NCBI GenBank assembly: GCA_036365145.1
Contig: JAEOAD010001279.1
Coordinates: 1-64,000 of the forward strand
Origin: Orientallactaga sibirica
Lineage: Eukaryota > Chordata > Mammalia > Rodentia > Dipodidae
Length of the DNA: 64,000 nt
Direction of reading: 5' to 3'
The position numbers were made by a program, and so were the translations under genes. This document shows positions 52,519 through 63,112 of this stretch, one piece after another (positions within the stretch are counted from its first letter, which is position 1; the number at the start of each line of letters is the position of its first letter). The notes under the pieces are model-generated. The model did no database searches, was not told the DNA's origin, and saw only the letters and a program-made list of their open reading frames with translations.

Positions 52519-52883
52519 AGAAACATTTCAGAGAAACACTGCCTCAAATGAGGTGGAAAGGCAAAAGACTGAACAACAGTGTACTTTGATCTCCATATGT
52601 GCATGCCAGGACATGTCAAATGAGATGGAAAGTCAAAACATGAACAAAACACTTTGATCTCCACATGCACACATGCACACACATAAAAATGCCTATTCAC
52701 ACAAGCACATGCACACAAAGTAAAAGCACAAGAATCAAGAGTTTGGATCACCAGCCCGCACTCAAATTCTTTGAAGATATGCCTGCCCGCCTGTAGTTCC
52801 AGGTCTTGGGAAACAGGATCCTGTAGCAAGCTGGCTAGCTAGACTATTTGAATATGTAAGCTTTGTGTTCAAGTTTAAGACTG

Positions 52884-53072
52884 GGCTGGAGACATGGCTT
52901 AGTGGTTAAGACGCTTGCCTTCAAAGCCTAAGGACCCATGTTCTACTCTCCAGATCCCATGTTAGGTAGATGCACAAAGGTGAGGCAGGTGCAAGGTCTC
53001 ACATGCCCACTAGGTGGCACAAACATCTGGAATTCAATTTCAGTGGCTGAGGCCCTTGTGTGCCAATTCTCT

Positions 53073-53119
<47 letters not shown>

Positions 53120-53130
53120 CTCTCTAAAAA
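52884..53130 (+). repeat. DIP-type SINE with (TC)n
   Basis: Head ggagacatggcttagtggtt; carries a 40-base insertion with a partial repeat, and a tc run at 53075-53117. Confidence 0.85.
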
Positions 53131-53677
53131 AAGTTTAAGACTATGTATTAGTAAATAAGGTGGAGAATGATGGAGAAAGATTTCTGACACCAAGCTCTGG
53201 CCTTCATGAATACTCACACATGAGAATGTGTGCACACACCACATACACATGCAACCAATCAATCAGAAATAAAAGTCTTAGATTCTGAGGTAAAATTCAA
53301 ACCCATAAATTGAGCCATAATATGGTGGATTTGGTAAGATCTTTGTTGTTTTGAGACATTTCAACTTGGACCTCTGGTTTGGTCTTGACTTTATTCATTT
53401 ATTTCCTGTATCTTGCACTTCTCTGACCAAATGAAAGTTTTATCAGAGATAAGGCAATGACAGTAGAATTAACATGAGGAAAGATTTCACCCAAAACTAT
53501 AATGTTGCAGAAAACAAGCTTCCAATTTTGCTAAACTTAAAGGATAATAATGTTAGAACCATATCTAGAGGGATGTTAAGGCCTAAATGCTTCTATCCTT
53601 GTGTATCAAAAAATGCCAACTACGTGTCATATATTAACAAGTTGCACATTTGGGTCCCAAATGAATGACTTTGATTA

Positions 53678-53698
53678 AAAAATTTTTTTTTTTTTTTT

Positions 53699-53737
<39 letters not shown>

Positions 53738-53880
53738 TTTTTGAGATAGGGTCTCACTCTAGCCCAGGCTGACCTGGAATTCACTATGTAGTCTCAGGGT
53801 GGCCTTGAACTCACAGTGATCCTCCTACCTCTGCCTCCCCAGTGCTGAGATTAAAGGCGTGCGCCACCACGCCTGGTCCT
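53678..53880 (-). repeat. B1-type SINE with T and TTTA runs
   Basis: Complement copy; its tail is a T run (53682-53700) and a ttta run to about 53740. Confidence 0.9.
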
Positions 53881-54005
53881 GATTTCTTATACTATTAATA
53901 TGAAATGAAGTCCTCAATCCAGGCCAAATCCCAAAGACATAATTCAAAACTGTTTCTTATCCATTTTGGCGAAGGAATAGCACACATTAAATTTACTCTG
54001 GTGGA

Positions 54006-54262
54006 CTGGAGAAATGGCTTAGCAGTTAAGGCCCTTGGCTAAGAAGCTTAAGAACTCAAGTTAGTTTTGCCAGTTCCTACGTAAGCCAGATGCACAAGGT
54101 GGTGCATGCATCTGGAGTTCGTCTGCAGTGACTAGAAGCCCTAGTGTGGTCTTTCCTTCTTTCCTTCATTCCTTCCTTCTTTCCTACCTTCCTACCTGTG
54201 TACCTACCTACCTTCCTTATCTCTCTTTCTAATAAATAAGTAAATAAAATTTTAAAAATTAC
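54006..54262 (+). repeat. DIP-type SINE
   Basis: Head gactggagaaatggcttagc; its pyrimidine part is a ttcc/tacc run. Confidence 0.88.
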
Positions 54263-54394
54263 TCTGGCTATGAAAACAATTTAATGAGCTTTAAGAGTTT
54301 TACATTTTTAACTTTTCATATAAACAGGACTGCTTCTACCTAATGATGGAGATTTTGTTTAAAAGAGTGGGAGCAGGAAGGGAAAAATGAGCTT

Positions 54395-54678
54395 ACTTTT
54401 TTTTATTTTTGAATTTTTATTATTATTATTTTATTTATTTTTGGAGAGAGACACAGGGAGAGGGAGCGGGAGAGGGAGGCAGATAGAGATGGGCATGCCA
54501 GCAGTCTCTCAGCTGCTGTGAACAAAATCCAGATGCGTGAGTCCCCTTGTGGGCAAGTGCGACATTGTGCCCTTGCCTCACTGCATCTGGCTAAACGTGG
54601 GATCTGGAGATTGGAACCAGGTTCTTAGGATCAGCAGGCAGGCGCCTTAACCGCTAAGCCATCTCTCCAACCCATAAG
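54395..54678 (-). repeat. DIP-type SINE
   Basis: Complement copy with an internal duplication of the agtccccttgtgggc part. Confidence 0.85.
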
Positions 54679-54830
54679 CTTACTTTTTAAATAGTCACTA
54701 CAATTAATAATAACTTTTGTTCAGAGAAGTCAAATGCTATAATTGGGATGTCTCTCTCTGGCTATGGGTTTTCTGACTTGTTACCTTTGCTGCCTCACTT
54801 TGACATTAGTTTTTCTTTGTTTTACTGCAG

Positions 54831-54967
54831 AAAATGCAATTCAAGCTTTTGGCAATGGCTCTGATGCTGCCATCTCCACAGCTTTCTGGGTCAAGAAGAC
54901 TCCGGGACCAGCACGGTCTGAAAATGAAGTTCCCAAACACGTCTTTCCACCTTGTGAAAATTTACAA
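54831..54967 (+). CDS. GFRA1: GFRA1-like exon (NAIQAFGNGSD exon)
   Basis: Acceptor tttactgcag and donor gtaagaa are intact; 137 nt, entering in phase 1 and leaving in phase 0. It reads NAIQAFGNGSDAAISTAFWV, then KKTPGPARSENEVPKHVFPP and CENLQ. Human-type GFRA1 has a longer, threonine-rich linker here; about 15 codons are missing, in frame. Confidence 0.85.
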
Positions 54968-55825
54968 GTAAGAAGTGGGTTTAGATTTCCCAGGGCTCAC
55001 TTGTGAGGAGAACGGGTGGGCATGCATTTATTTTCTGAAATGATAGGAAACGCTGCTCAGATTTGAATCTTAAATCTCCATTTTAAACATCAGTAGAGAT
55101 TGTGGTAAGTCATGAAGTAAAGAGATGATGGGCCATAGAACTGGCTGCTTCCTACTAAGGACGTGTCATTGGTCAAGACACTTGTATCTGGTCTAAAATA
55201 ACGAGGGATCCAGAGAGGTGCACCCCTGAAGTTTTGCTTAGAGTGTGTAGAGTTGTGTTGGCTATCTGTCTATGTTTACTGCTGATTCTGTGACTTCATA
55301 AACTGCAGCATATTGAAAACAAGGAGCTCCTGCTATGTCACCATTGTGGGCCATTTGGACCATGACATGGAGTATTTTAACCATCTCTAAATGTAAACCA
55401 GACAGTGTTACTAGTCAAATCTTAGCTTCTATTTGGAGTCCTGGAAGGGATAGTTCTTTAGAAGTAAATGCTCATCCACAGTGAGAGGAGCTGCACAATG
55501 CTCATCCACAGCCTGTGAATCAAATGAGAGAGAATGTTTAGGGAAACTTCTTAGTGATTAATGCAGATGTGTGATGGGGAGTCAACACCTATATGGTGAA
55601 GTTTGTTGGTCTTTAGTCAAAAGCAGAGTGTTGATGCTGGTCTTTTTATTGAATTTTCAGCAATAGTGAGTATTCACCTATTTGTCATTAGTTATTTGGA
55701 GGTTCACAAAAGAGTCTCCCACAGTTCACCTCTTTGGATGGTCTGCTGACAGCCAGTGTCCTACTATGACAGTGTGGTCTCCCTCTTTCTCTGAATACAC
55801 ATGGCTTCAGAAAAATGACAGTTCA

Positions 55826-55997
55826 GGCTGGATCTAGCAGTTCATTTGTGAAGTAAGGGCTATTCTCCAGGTCCCACATAAGCCAGATACACATGGTTGT
55901 GCACATCTGGAGTTCATGCCCATTTTTCTCTCTCTCTCTCTCTCTCTGTCATAAATAAATAAATAAAAATAATAAAATCTTTTAAAAAAAAAAAAGA
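55826..55997 (+). repeat. DIP-type SINE, internally deleted
   Basis: Keeps gtcccacataagccagatac and atctggagttcatgcc, then a tc run and an aaataaataaataaaaat tail. Confidence 0.8.
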
Positions 55998-56589
55998 AAA
56001 ATGACAGTTCTATTCAGGTATGTAGAGCTCATGGGTCACAGAAGTACTGAGAATCCAGGAGCCTCATCTTTCCATACGTGTCCTGGACTTCGGGAGGAGG
56101 GGTGACCACCTGGTGACTTCTCCTTCCTGCCATGCTGGAGAAAGAATGTTTATACAGCCTGTGTTTCAACCTCTGAGCTGTGAATTCCCACGTCACTTTT
56201 CCACCTCCCTGCCAAGGACCATCCTCACTGGAATTCTCAGCAGTGGCCTTCTTACGACACATGCCTTCTTCATCTCTGCTCACTAGAAAGAGTCGAGTCA
56301 TTTTCTCTCTTCTTCCAGTTTGTATGATGCTGCCTCAGTTCCACTGTTTCTTCTCTTCTTAGTTGTCTACGTGGCCTTCATCTCTGTCCTCATCAGTCCT
56401 AGCTCTGCAGTCCAACCCACAGTCTTAGAGACATTCACTCACACAAAATGGCAAGGAGAGTCAGATAGGGAGACCACCAAGTTCAAGGTCAACCCAGTGT
56501 CCTTTAGATTTCTAAAGCACTTTTGGAAGCTTTACCATGTCCCAAGCCCTGCACACAGTAGGCTAGAGCTAGGAGGCAGTTTGGGAAAT

Positions 56590-56735
56590 GGTTTGTGGCA
56601 CCTAATGTCTCCATTCTCCAGCACTGCCAAGAGTCGGAGAGCAGGGAAGAAAGTGACTTTTCTAGTCTTCAGCTGGGTGGAGGTGGATCTAGAGTCAGCA
56701 AGGACAAGGTTGCTTCTCTGTCTCTGACCAAGGCT
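56590..56735 (+). repeat. MIR-like fragment (weak)
   Basis: The order of gtgacttt, agctgg and a gatctagagtc-type segment recalls the core of the old mammalian MIR SINE. Too diverged to be firm by eye. Confidence 0.25.
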
Positions 56736-57098
56736 CTGGCCCTGCTTTCCTCCCCACAACACAGCCTTTGCTGCCTGTGCCTCCCTCAGATTCCAGTGTC
56801 AGTAAGTCAGTGGCCAGGGGAAAGCTAAGATGGTGTAATCACAAGGTGATCAAAGATGCCAACGTGACTTGTGAACAGTAAGAGAGATGAGCTCAGCAAA
56901 ACCTGAGTCTTTCTGCACACAGTTAGATATGCAAAGGATGACTTCAGAGGCCGCCTCCAGCCGGTTACTATGTCTGCTTTGTGGTTTAGAAACTACTTGG
57001 GATGAGTATTCAAATCTAAAGCTAAACTTCATTCCTCAGTGAGTAATGGGCCACCAGTGACTACACTTCTTTTACGTTTTTCTGTTTACATCACATCC

Positions 57099-57154
57099 AC
57101 GTCCAGGCTAAAATCCACGTGTTGTGGCAGCACACACCTCTGTCTTTCTGATGG
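57099..57154 (+). pseudogene. GFRA1: GFRA1-like exon with lost splice sites
   Basis: One frame reads RLKSTCCGSTHLCLSDG, matching the short GFRA1 exon (K-L-K-S...G-N-T-H-L-C-I-S-N-G). The expected acceptor AG is replaced by CA, and the donor is gg|gg instead of gg|gt. An AG five bases in (after 57105) would shift the frame to a stop. The exon is probably dead. Confidence 0.75.
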
Positions 57155-57221
57155 GGCATTTCCTTTTGGAGGTCTCTGCCTCTCTGTCTTTCTGAGATAA
57201 ATGGTAGGTGGATTAGATTTG

Positions 57222-57303
57222 ATAGATAGATAGATAGATGATAGATATAGATAGATGATACATACATACATACATATGATAGATGGATGATAGATAGATA
57301 GAT

Positions 57304-57334
<31 letters not shown>

Positions 57335-57405
57335 GATACATACATACATACATATGATAGATGGATGATAGATAGATAGATAGATAGATAGATGGATAGA
57401 TAGAT

Positions 57406-57440
<35 letters not shown>

Positions 57441-57441
57441 G
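57222..57441 (+). repeat. (GATA)n microsatellite, compound
   Basis: Long gata/gatg runs in several blocks, with tacatacatacata interruptions repeated twice. Expected to be highly variable. Confidence 0.95.
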
Positions 57442-58418
57442 ATAAGGTTTCAGGTCTGAAAAGTCTCACCACCCTCTATCTTCACCTGCCTGAGGAACAA
57501 GGTGCAGAGCTCAGGATCAGTGTACACATAACTAAACACGGGCCTGGGGCTCTTTACTATAAAGCTGGCCTCAGCACTAGGCTGGTTTTCCCATGCCTGC
57601 AGACCCTGTGGTTAGGCACATGAAATCATCTGGCCCAGAGCAGAGACAGAAATGCTCACTGCTGGCTGCATGGCTCCTACCTCTCCTGTGACCTCATAGA
57701 AGGCCACTGGGAAATAGGTCTGGTCCCCAACTCTTCCCATGGACGGGATGAGATGGCTAGTTGTGTTCGGTGGCGAGTCTCTATTGTGTGGGGACAAGGC
57801 GTGGGAATGAGCATGTGTAGATTGAGTGTGGGGAAAGACACCCATGCTGACCAGGGGTCCTATAGCCTGAGTTCTGACTTGGGGTCTCCCGCTCAGGAAC
57901 TAGACTAGGTTCTTGCACCCCAGGACTCCTCGTCTATGAAATCTCATGTAGAATATCTGGAGATCGAAGGAAAGCTCTGTTCTTATGTGCATAAACCACA
58001 CATCCTGAGATAGTTCTTCCTGTCCTCTTTGTCCTGTGCAGAAGGACAGCAACAGCCCTCCTTAGTGAAGGCCACCCTGAAGGAGAAGGGTTCCATGCTG
58101 CATAGCTGCCAGCTGACCCATGGCAAGGGAAGAGGGGCAGGGAGACCCGATCTCAAATACTTCCCACCAGAAAGGGATTTTCACAGTCCTTTGTGATGGT
58201 CAAACAGTAAACATGGCTAGCCACTTGATCAAAGAAAAAGTTCCTGCTGCCGTCTCATCAACTCCAAGTGACCAAGTGGAAGTCTCAGTGGTAAAACGCT
58301 GGGCCAGTTTTGGTTAAGGAGACTGCCCTTTGGGAGTGGGGACTGGGAGAGGGGAATATATCATAATGCAGTAGGTACCCGCAGTGGGTAATAATGAAAA
58401 CGTTCTTTCTTACAGCAG
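57442..58418 (+). other. GFRA1: GFRA1-like intron
   Basis: No repeat family or exon recognised. It ends in the pyrimidine-rich acceptor gttctttcttacag (58402-58415). Confidence 0.45.
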
Positions 58419-58571
58419 AATTATGGAAAGGATGGCCTGGCTGGTGCTTGCAGCAACATGAGGACAAAATCAATGGCTGCCCCTCCCAGCTGCAGACTGA
58501 GATCACTTCTGGTTCTGGTGGCAACTTCTCTGTCCACCCTTTATCTTTTGTTTTATTTTATTTTTTTGTGA
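58419..58571 (+). CDS. GFRA1: GFRA1-like last exon (GPI-anchor signal)
   Basis: Reads NYGKDGLAGACSNMRTKSMA, then APPSCRLRSLLVLVATSLST and a hydrophobic end LYLLFYFIFL before TGA. The KSMAAPPSC block and the leucine-rich tail match the GPI-attachment end of GFRA1. The final residues come from a B1 SINE that starts about 58555, replacing the normal ending. The acceptor tacagcag offers two AGs; use of the first (58415) adds CAG and gives a phase-0 start. Confidence 0.82.
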   Translation, partial: NYGKDGLAGACSNMRTKSMAAPPSCRLRSLLVLVATSLSTLYLLFYFIFL

Positions 58572-58695
58572 GGGAGGGTCTCACTCTAGCTCAGGCTGAC
58601 CTGTAATTCACTGTGTAATCTCAGGGTGACCTCGAACTCCTTCCTCTACCTCCTGAGTGCTGGGATTGAAGGCGTGCACCACCATGACGGGCCCA
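58555..58695 (-). repeat. B1-type SINE overlapping GFRA1-like stop
   Basis: Complement copy whose T-rich end supplies the last codons and the stop of the GFRA1-like frame. Confidence 0.9.
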
Positions 58696-59590
58696 CCCTT
58701 TTATGTTTATCGTTGGTAGAAACGTTATAGCTGCATTCAGAGAAAAAAACACGATATGGACATGTAAAAGAAGAATTTGTTTCCTGTCCTCTTGTATATC
58801 TGAAAATGCAGTTTTAGCAGCACAGTTGAGAAACAGTTTTATCCAAATGAAACTTTTTGTTTTGTTTTGTTTTGTTTTAAAAGAAAACTTGCTGTGATCC
58901 TTAGGGTCTTCTCTGGAAAATGTGCTACAAGGTCACATTTCCCACTCAGAAGACTTTGAGGCATGTTGTATGTCGTATTTTAAGGTTTACAGGTCAAGGG
59001 GAAACTCCATCTTGACGGGAATCCAGCCAGGCTCTGTCTCCTAAAGATCCCACCGCCTTCCCTGGTGCTCTGCTAGCTCTATCCTTTTTATCCAGTCCAG
59101 GAGGAAGCAGAGGGGGAGCAGGAAGTGGGGGTGTCAATCAAACTTTAAGGCCCCCACAGTGACCCACTTTCTCCAGCCAAGCCTCACCTATTAAAGTTGC
59201 CCAAACTTATGAGACACCCACCTGATGGGGAACAAGTGTCTAAACATATAGGCCAATGAGGAACATGTCATTCAAGCCACCAAAATGCCCAAAGAAACAC
59301 GACAGTGTTAGGAAGTAACGGTCGTGTCTCACTTATACCCAATATCAGAAGACTCAGATTTCTAATCAGATACAGAGGAAGATCATAAAATTCTGCCCTT
59401 TCCTGATTTGCAACATAGAGAATTATGAGGGCTGTTGAAGAAGCCCATCCCAGCAAGGTGAACACTTTAATGGTTTGATGGAATACAATCTAGTGCACAT
59501 TTTCAAAGAAGCCAGAGAATTCATAGAATGTCTGGGGTGGCTTTTTGTTAGAGAAGCTTCTCTTTTCAGATGACAGTGACCTCGAGGATG
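58696..59590. other. 3' flank of GFRA1-like gene
   Basis: No open frame of note. A tttgttttgttttgtttt run lies at 58857-58877. No firm 3'UTR end was identified. Confidence 0.4.
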
Positions 59591-59732
59591 ACTCAAAAGG
59601 CACCATGGTGCTGAGAAAAAGGGACAGAAGAGAGCTCAGCACTGAACTATCTCGACCACACCTTCCACGGCTCAAGGTCCACTGGGGAAGAGGTGGTGGA
59701 AAGAATCTAAGAGCCAAAGGAAGGGTAGGACT
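59590..59732 (+). repeat. LINE-1 3'UTR fragment
   Basis: Shares ccttccacggctcaaggtcc and agagccaaaggaagggtagg with the L1 3' piece at 11.19 kb. The ERV1 LTR follows directly. Confidence 0.6.
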
Positions 59733-60122
59733 TGAAGGGTTAATAGCTGTTGTGAAAACTAGAGGGAACTAAAGAGTTAGTAACTGTCCCTAAGACTAGA
59801 AGGCCATAAAAAAGCAGCAGAGGCTTTCAGCCCTGACAAGCCTGATTGATAAACTCCCCTCAGCTCAGAAAGCCTTGAAAAGCTTATTCTGAGCAAAGAC
59901 ACAAATTGCTCCATGTTCATTATCTACTTCCCTTGGACCTGCACCTGGTCCTTCTGTTTGTCTTAGGATCCTCCTTAGAAGTTTGAACCCCAGCCTAGTT
60001 CAGGGCTTCAGCTTTTACCCCATGGGAAGGCTGCTGCCCTCACTGTTCCTCTCAATAAACAGTCTGTCTATAGAGGTCAAGTCCAGGGCTCTTGTTTTCT
60101 TCTCTCCTACACGTTCCTTACA
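59733..60122 (+). mobile_element. ERV1 5' LTR
   Basis: Starts tgaagggttaatagctg and ends ttccttaca, about 390 bp. It has cataaaaaagcagc as TATA-like box (about 59806) and aataaa at 60053-60058. A primer binding site follows after two bases. Confidence 0.75.
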
Positions 60123-60124
60123 TT

Positions 60125-60142
60125 TGGTGCCATGACTTGGAT
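60125..60142 (+). other. Retroviral primer binding site, tRNA-His-like
   Basis: TGGTGCCATGACTTGGAT differs at two bases from the His-type site known from HERV-H-like class I elements. Confidence 0.65.
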
Positions 60143-60980
60143 CAAACCCTCCGAGGCTTTTGGGCTGAATGCCCTCTCCTCTTTTCCTCTCCTTCACTTT
60201 ACTTCCCTGCCAATGTTTCCCTCCCTCAGAAGCACAAAAACTCGCTGTACTCACTACTCTGAACCAAACAGCCGCCAATGCCTTGAAACCTCCAGTCTTT
60301 CCAGCTTAATACCTAGGGGCTTCTTCCTTTTCTTCTTCTTTTCATTCTCTCCCACCAGACTTTTGAACTCCAGATGAGAAGCCATGTAACCATCTGCATC
60401 CACACCCTCATCCAATTTCAGCTTCAGGACAAGGAACTCACTCTTGGTCTGTGGAAGAGGTGCCCAGTCTCAGACCTTAGAAATTCCAGGACTTTCTCAC
60501 TTTTTGGTCTATGGATGACTGGAGGCTCTGGGAGCCCCCCACATGTCTTTCCACCAGACACCCCAAGCATTATGAGCGCAAGGATGATCCCCCCTAATAC
60601 TTGGGTTTCGTTTGTCCTCCCTAAGCCTGGGAGATGTCCCTGGTGGTTGGATTGGCCACTCTGAATAAATCCTTATCCTCCAAAATGGGCTCTAAATTAT
60701 CTGTGCCAAAAGACATTCCACTGGCATGTCTCAAAGCTCATTTAAAAGAACTTGGACTCTGAGCTCCTACCTACCAAATTACTCCAAATCCCTACTCAAA
60801 TTTGTCCACAATATTCTCTAAACAATGGCCACCACTGGCCTAAATTTGGTACTTTGGATTTCAACATTCACATTGGAGACTTTCTCGGATGACATGGCAC
60901 AGTAAATGCCACAGCAAATGCCACAGCAAATGGTATGAGGTTCCCTCCCCTGCTCCTGCCCCCCTTCTCTTTTTCTTAAT
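60143..60980 (+). pseudogene. ERV1 leader and decayed gag start
   Basis: An ATG at 60685 opens MGSKLSVPKDIPLACLKAHL and KELGL before a stop: the myristoylated matrix start of class I ERV gag. Matrix-like words such as KQWPP follow near 60823. SINEs interrupt it at 60980. No protease or polymerase motif was recognised further on. Confidence 0.65.
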
Positions 60981-61140
60981 TTTTTTTTTTTGTTTTGTTT
61001 TTCAAGGTAGGGTTTCACTCTAGCTCAGGCTGACCTGGAATTCACTATGTAGTCTTCAGGGTGGCCTCGAACTCACGGCGATTCTCCTACCTCTGCCTCC
61101 CAAGTGCTGGGATTAAAGGCGTGTGCCACCACGCCTGGCC
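60981..61140 (-). repeat. B1-type SINE
   Basis: Complement near-consensus copy inside the ERV1 remnant. Confidence 0.9.
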
Positions 61141-61142
61141 TT

Positions 61143-61378
61143 TTCTTAATTTTTTAATTTTTATTCATTTATTTGAGAGAGAGACAGAGAGAGAGAGAGG
61201 GAGGGAGAGAGATTGAGAGGAATGGGTGCCCTAGGGCCTTCAGCCATTGCAAATGAACTCCAGATGTGTGTGCCCCTTGTGCATCTGGCTTACTTGGGGC
61301 CTGGGGAATTGAACCTGGGCCCTTTGGCTTTGCAGGCAAGCACCTTAACTGCTAAGCCATCTCTCCATCCCTTTAAAA
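61143..61378 (-). repeat. DIP-type SINE
   Basis: Complement copy next to the B1; a second A/T tail fragment (61375-61435) suggests another truncated copy. Confidence 0.9.
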
Positions 61379-61439
61379 AATATTTTATTTCCATTTATTT
61401 ATTTGAGAAAGAGATACAAATATTGGGGGGAGAGAGATA

Positions 61440-62944
61440 ACCCTTCTTATTTTTTTGTTCATTTATTTATTTATTGTTTTAATACCAATCTTTCAGCTTG
61501 AGATGACTTTTCCAGGTCTCTACACACCAACATCAAATTCAAGCCATCTCTCCCTTAAATCAAATACAAAGCCATCTCACTAAATCAAATACAAACCCTG
61601 CCTTCTTAAAGAGACCCCTGTCTTTACTGGGCTTCTTTAACTTCTTGTACACAGGGATATCTAATTTTTCTCTCCTTGCTAAAAGTTAAAACTCACACAA
61701 TATACTTTCTAGGTTTTTTTTTTTCCTTTCTTTCCCTTTCCTCTTCTTTTCATTACAAGCCACCAAAGAACAACTGACAACAGAGGCATGGCAATCCTGG
61801 TACACAGAAACTTAACCCTTAAATGACTAGGAAAACCAGTGCCTGCTACACAGCTAGACAGAATAAACAAAGACAAACATCAAGAGAAATCCTGTAAACA
61901 CAGCCCCCTTAACATATGACTAATGGCACAAAAAAAAAAAAAAAAGCCAACTTTAAATTCAAACTACTGGCTGTTGCCATGTTCAGATTAAGTCCTTACC
62001 AATTTAAAATCTAAAAATACCTAAAATCTTAAAAAGGGACGTCTGTCGACATTTCATGTTGTCATGTCTAATGTTACCCAACATGTCATGTCATGTCATG
62101 TCTTCTATGTTTCATGTAATCTGCCTTTATGTATGACTGAATTCATGATCATTAATGATTCCAATGCTTCTGTATACCAAACTCTAATCCTGATTCTACA
62201 GAAAGAGATGTGGTTTTAGATCATAAAAGACTTTATAAGGTAAGAGATTGTTGTAAGGTATGTTATTAAAAGGATATGAAAGTAATGTTAAAAGGTTGTG
62301 GAACGTAAACTGAAAAAAGTTTGAGTTGCCTGTGAAAAAATGGGTTAACTTAAAAGTTTTCATTCTCCATATTTTTCTCAATTTAATTGTTCATATAATT
62401 CAAACTTTAGTCTTTATATTAAGTTGATAAATTTATTTATATTGCCATGTCTCAAATCAAAGTTAAAATTGAGTTATACCTACATTTCCTCTGACTACTA
62501 AAAAGTAAATGTTTAACAAAATCAGGATTAATTTTCATGAGTTTTTGTTTGTTTATTTAAATTATCTAAATATAACATAAAAGTCAAAAATATAAAATTA
62601 ATATAACTGATCTTCTAAATATTCAAACAAAGGGGGGAGTCTCAGGGGACTGCTGACCCAGGGAAATGGGAAAACAGGCAATCAAAATTCAGTCTATAAT
62701 TAGCCACAGGCACAAAAACCATAAAAACAGAAGTTAGGGGGAAATGTTGATATGATTGAATTATATGCAAATGTTAAGTTGACATATTTTCCAGTGGATA
62801 AAGTCTTCACTTGTTTAATAAAACAGCTGCTTCTCTGTTTACAAAAATAGATTTCTTACATATTCTGCTCTTATATGTTTTCCCATTGGATAAAAATTTT
62901 AACAAAATAGATACACAAGATGTTATTAAGAAATATATTTAGTC
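61440..62944. other. AT-rich unassigned sequence
   Basis: Could be the decayed interior of the ERV1 element: a purine tract aaaggggggag at 62629-62639 looks like a polypurine tract, but no matching 3' LTR follows. A catgtcatgtcatgtcatgt run lies at about 62083-62102. Confidence 0.3.
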
Positions 62945-63078
62945 CAGGCGTGGTGGCGCAGGCCTTTAATCCCAGCACTCGGGAGGCAGAGGTAGGAGGA
63001 TCACCGTGAGTTCGAGGCCACCCTGAGACTACAGAGTGAATTCCAGGTCAGCCTGGACCAGAGTGAGACCCTACCTCC

Positions 63079-63109
<31 letters not shown>

Positions 63110-63112
63110 AAA
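62945..63112 (+). repeat. B1-type SINE
   Basis: Near-consensus, with a 28-base A tail. Confidence 0.92.

Larger units (their letters stand above)
51331..54830 (+). other. GFRA1: GFRA1-like intron with SINEs
   Basis: Filled by B1 and DIP copies, a TC run and a TTTA run, each listed separately. No extra exon was recognised. Confidence 0.5.
54968..57090 (+). other. GFRA1: GFRA1-like intron
   Basis: Mostly unassigned. A plus-strand frame of 135 codons at 56320-56727 begins with a hydrophobic stretch but overlaps a MIR-like segment and is not convincing as a gene. Confidence 0.4.
48760..58571 (+). pseudogene. GFRA1: 5'-truncated GFRA1-like gene under a class I promoter
   Basis: GFRA1 is the GPI-anchored co-receptor that binds GDNF and activates RET. 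Only the 3' part is here: the end of one exon (48760-48848), whole exons at 51196-51330 and 54831-54967, a decayed exon (about 57099-57154) and the last exon (58419-58571). Four of the junctions are intact GT-AG. Replacements at normally conserved sites (for example Trp to Gly in SVAPGCDC), loss of the upstream domains and signal peptide, and the damaged fourth exon argue for a pseudogene or a diverged paralogue. The intact frames in the other exons leave a chimeric transcript possible. Confidence 0.8.

Noticed and set aside
52515..52829. 104-codon cysteine-rich minus-strand frame
   Set aside because: The CACACVN...CACVH pattern comes from CA-repeat-like sequence.
57086..57472. 128-codon frame of YLSIYLSI repeats
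   Set aside because: Translation of the GATA microsatellite.
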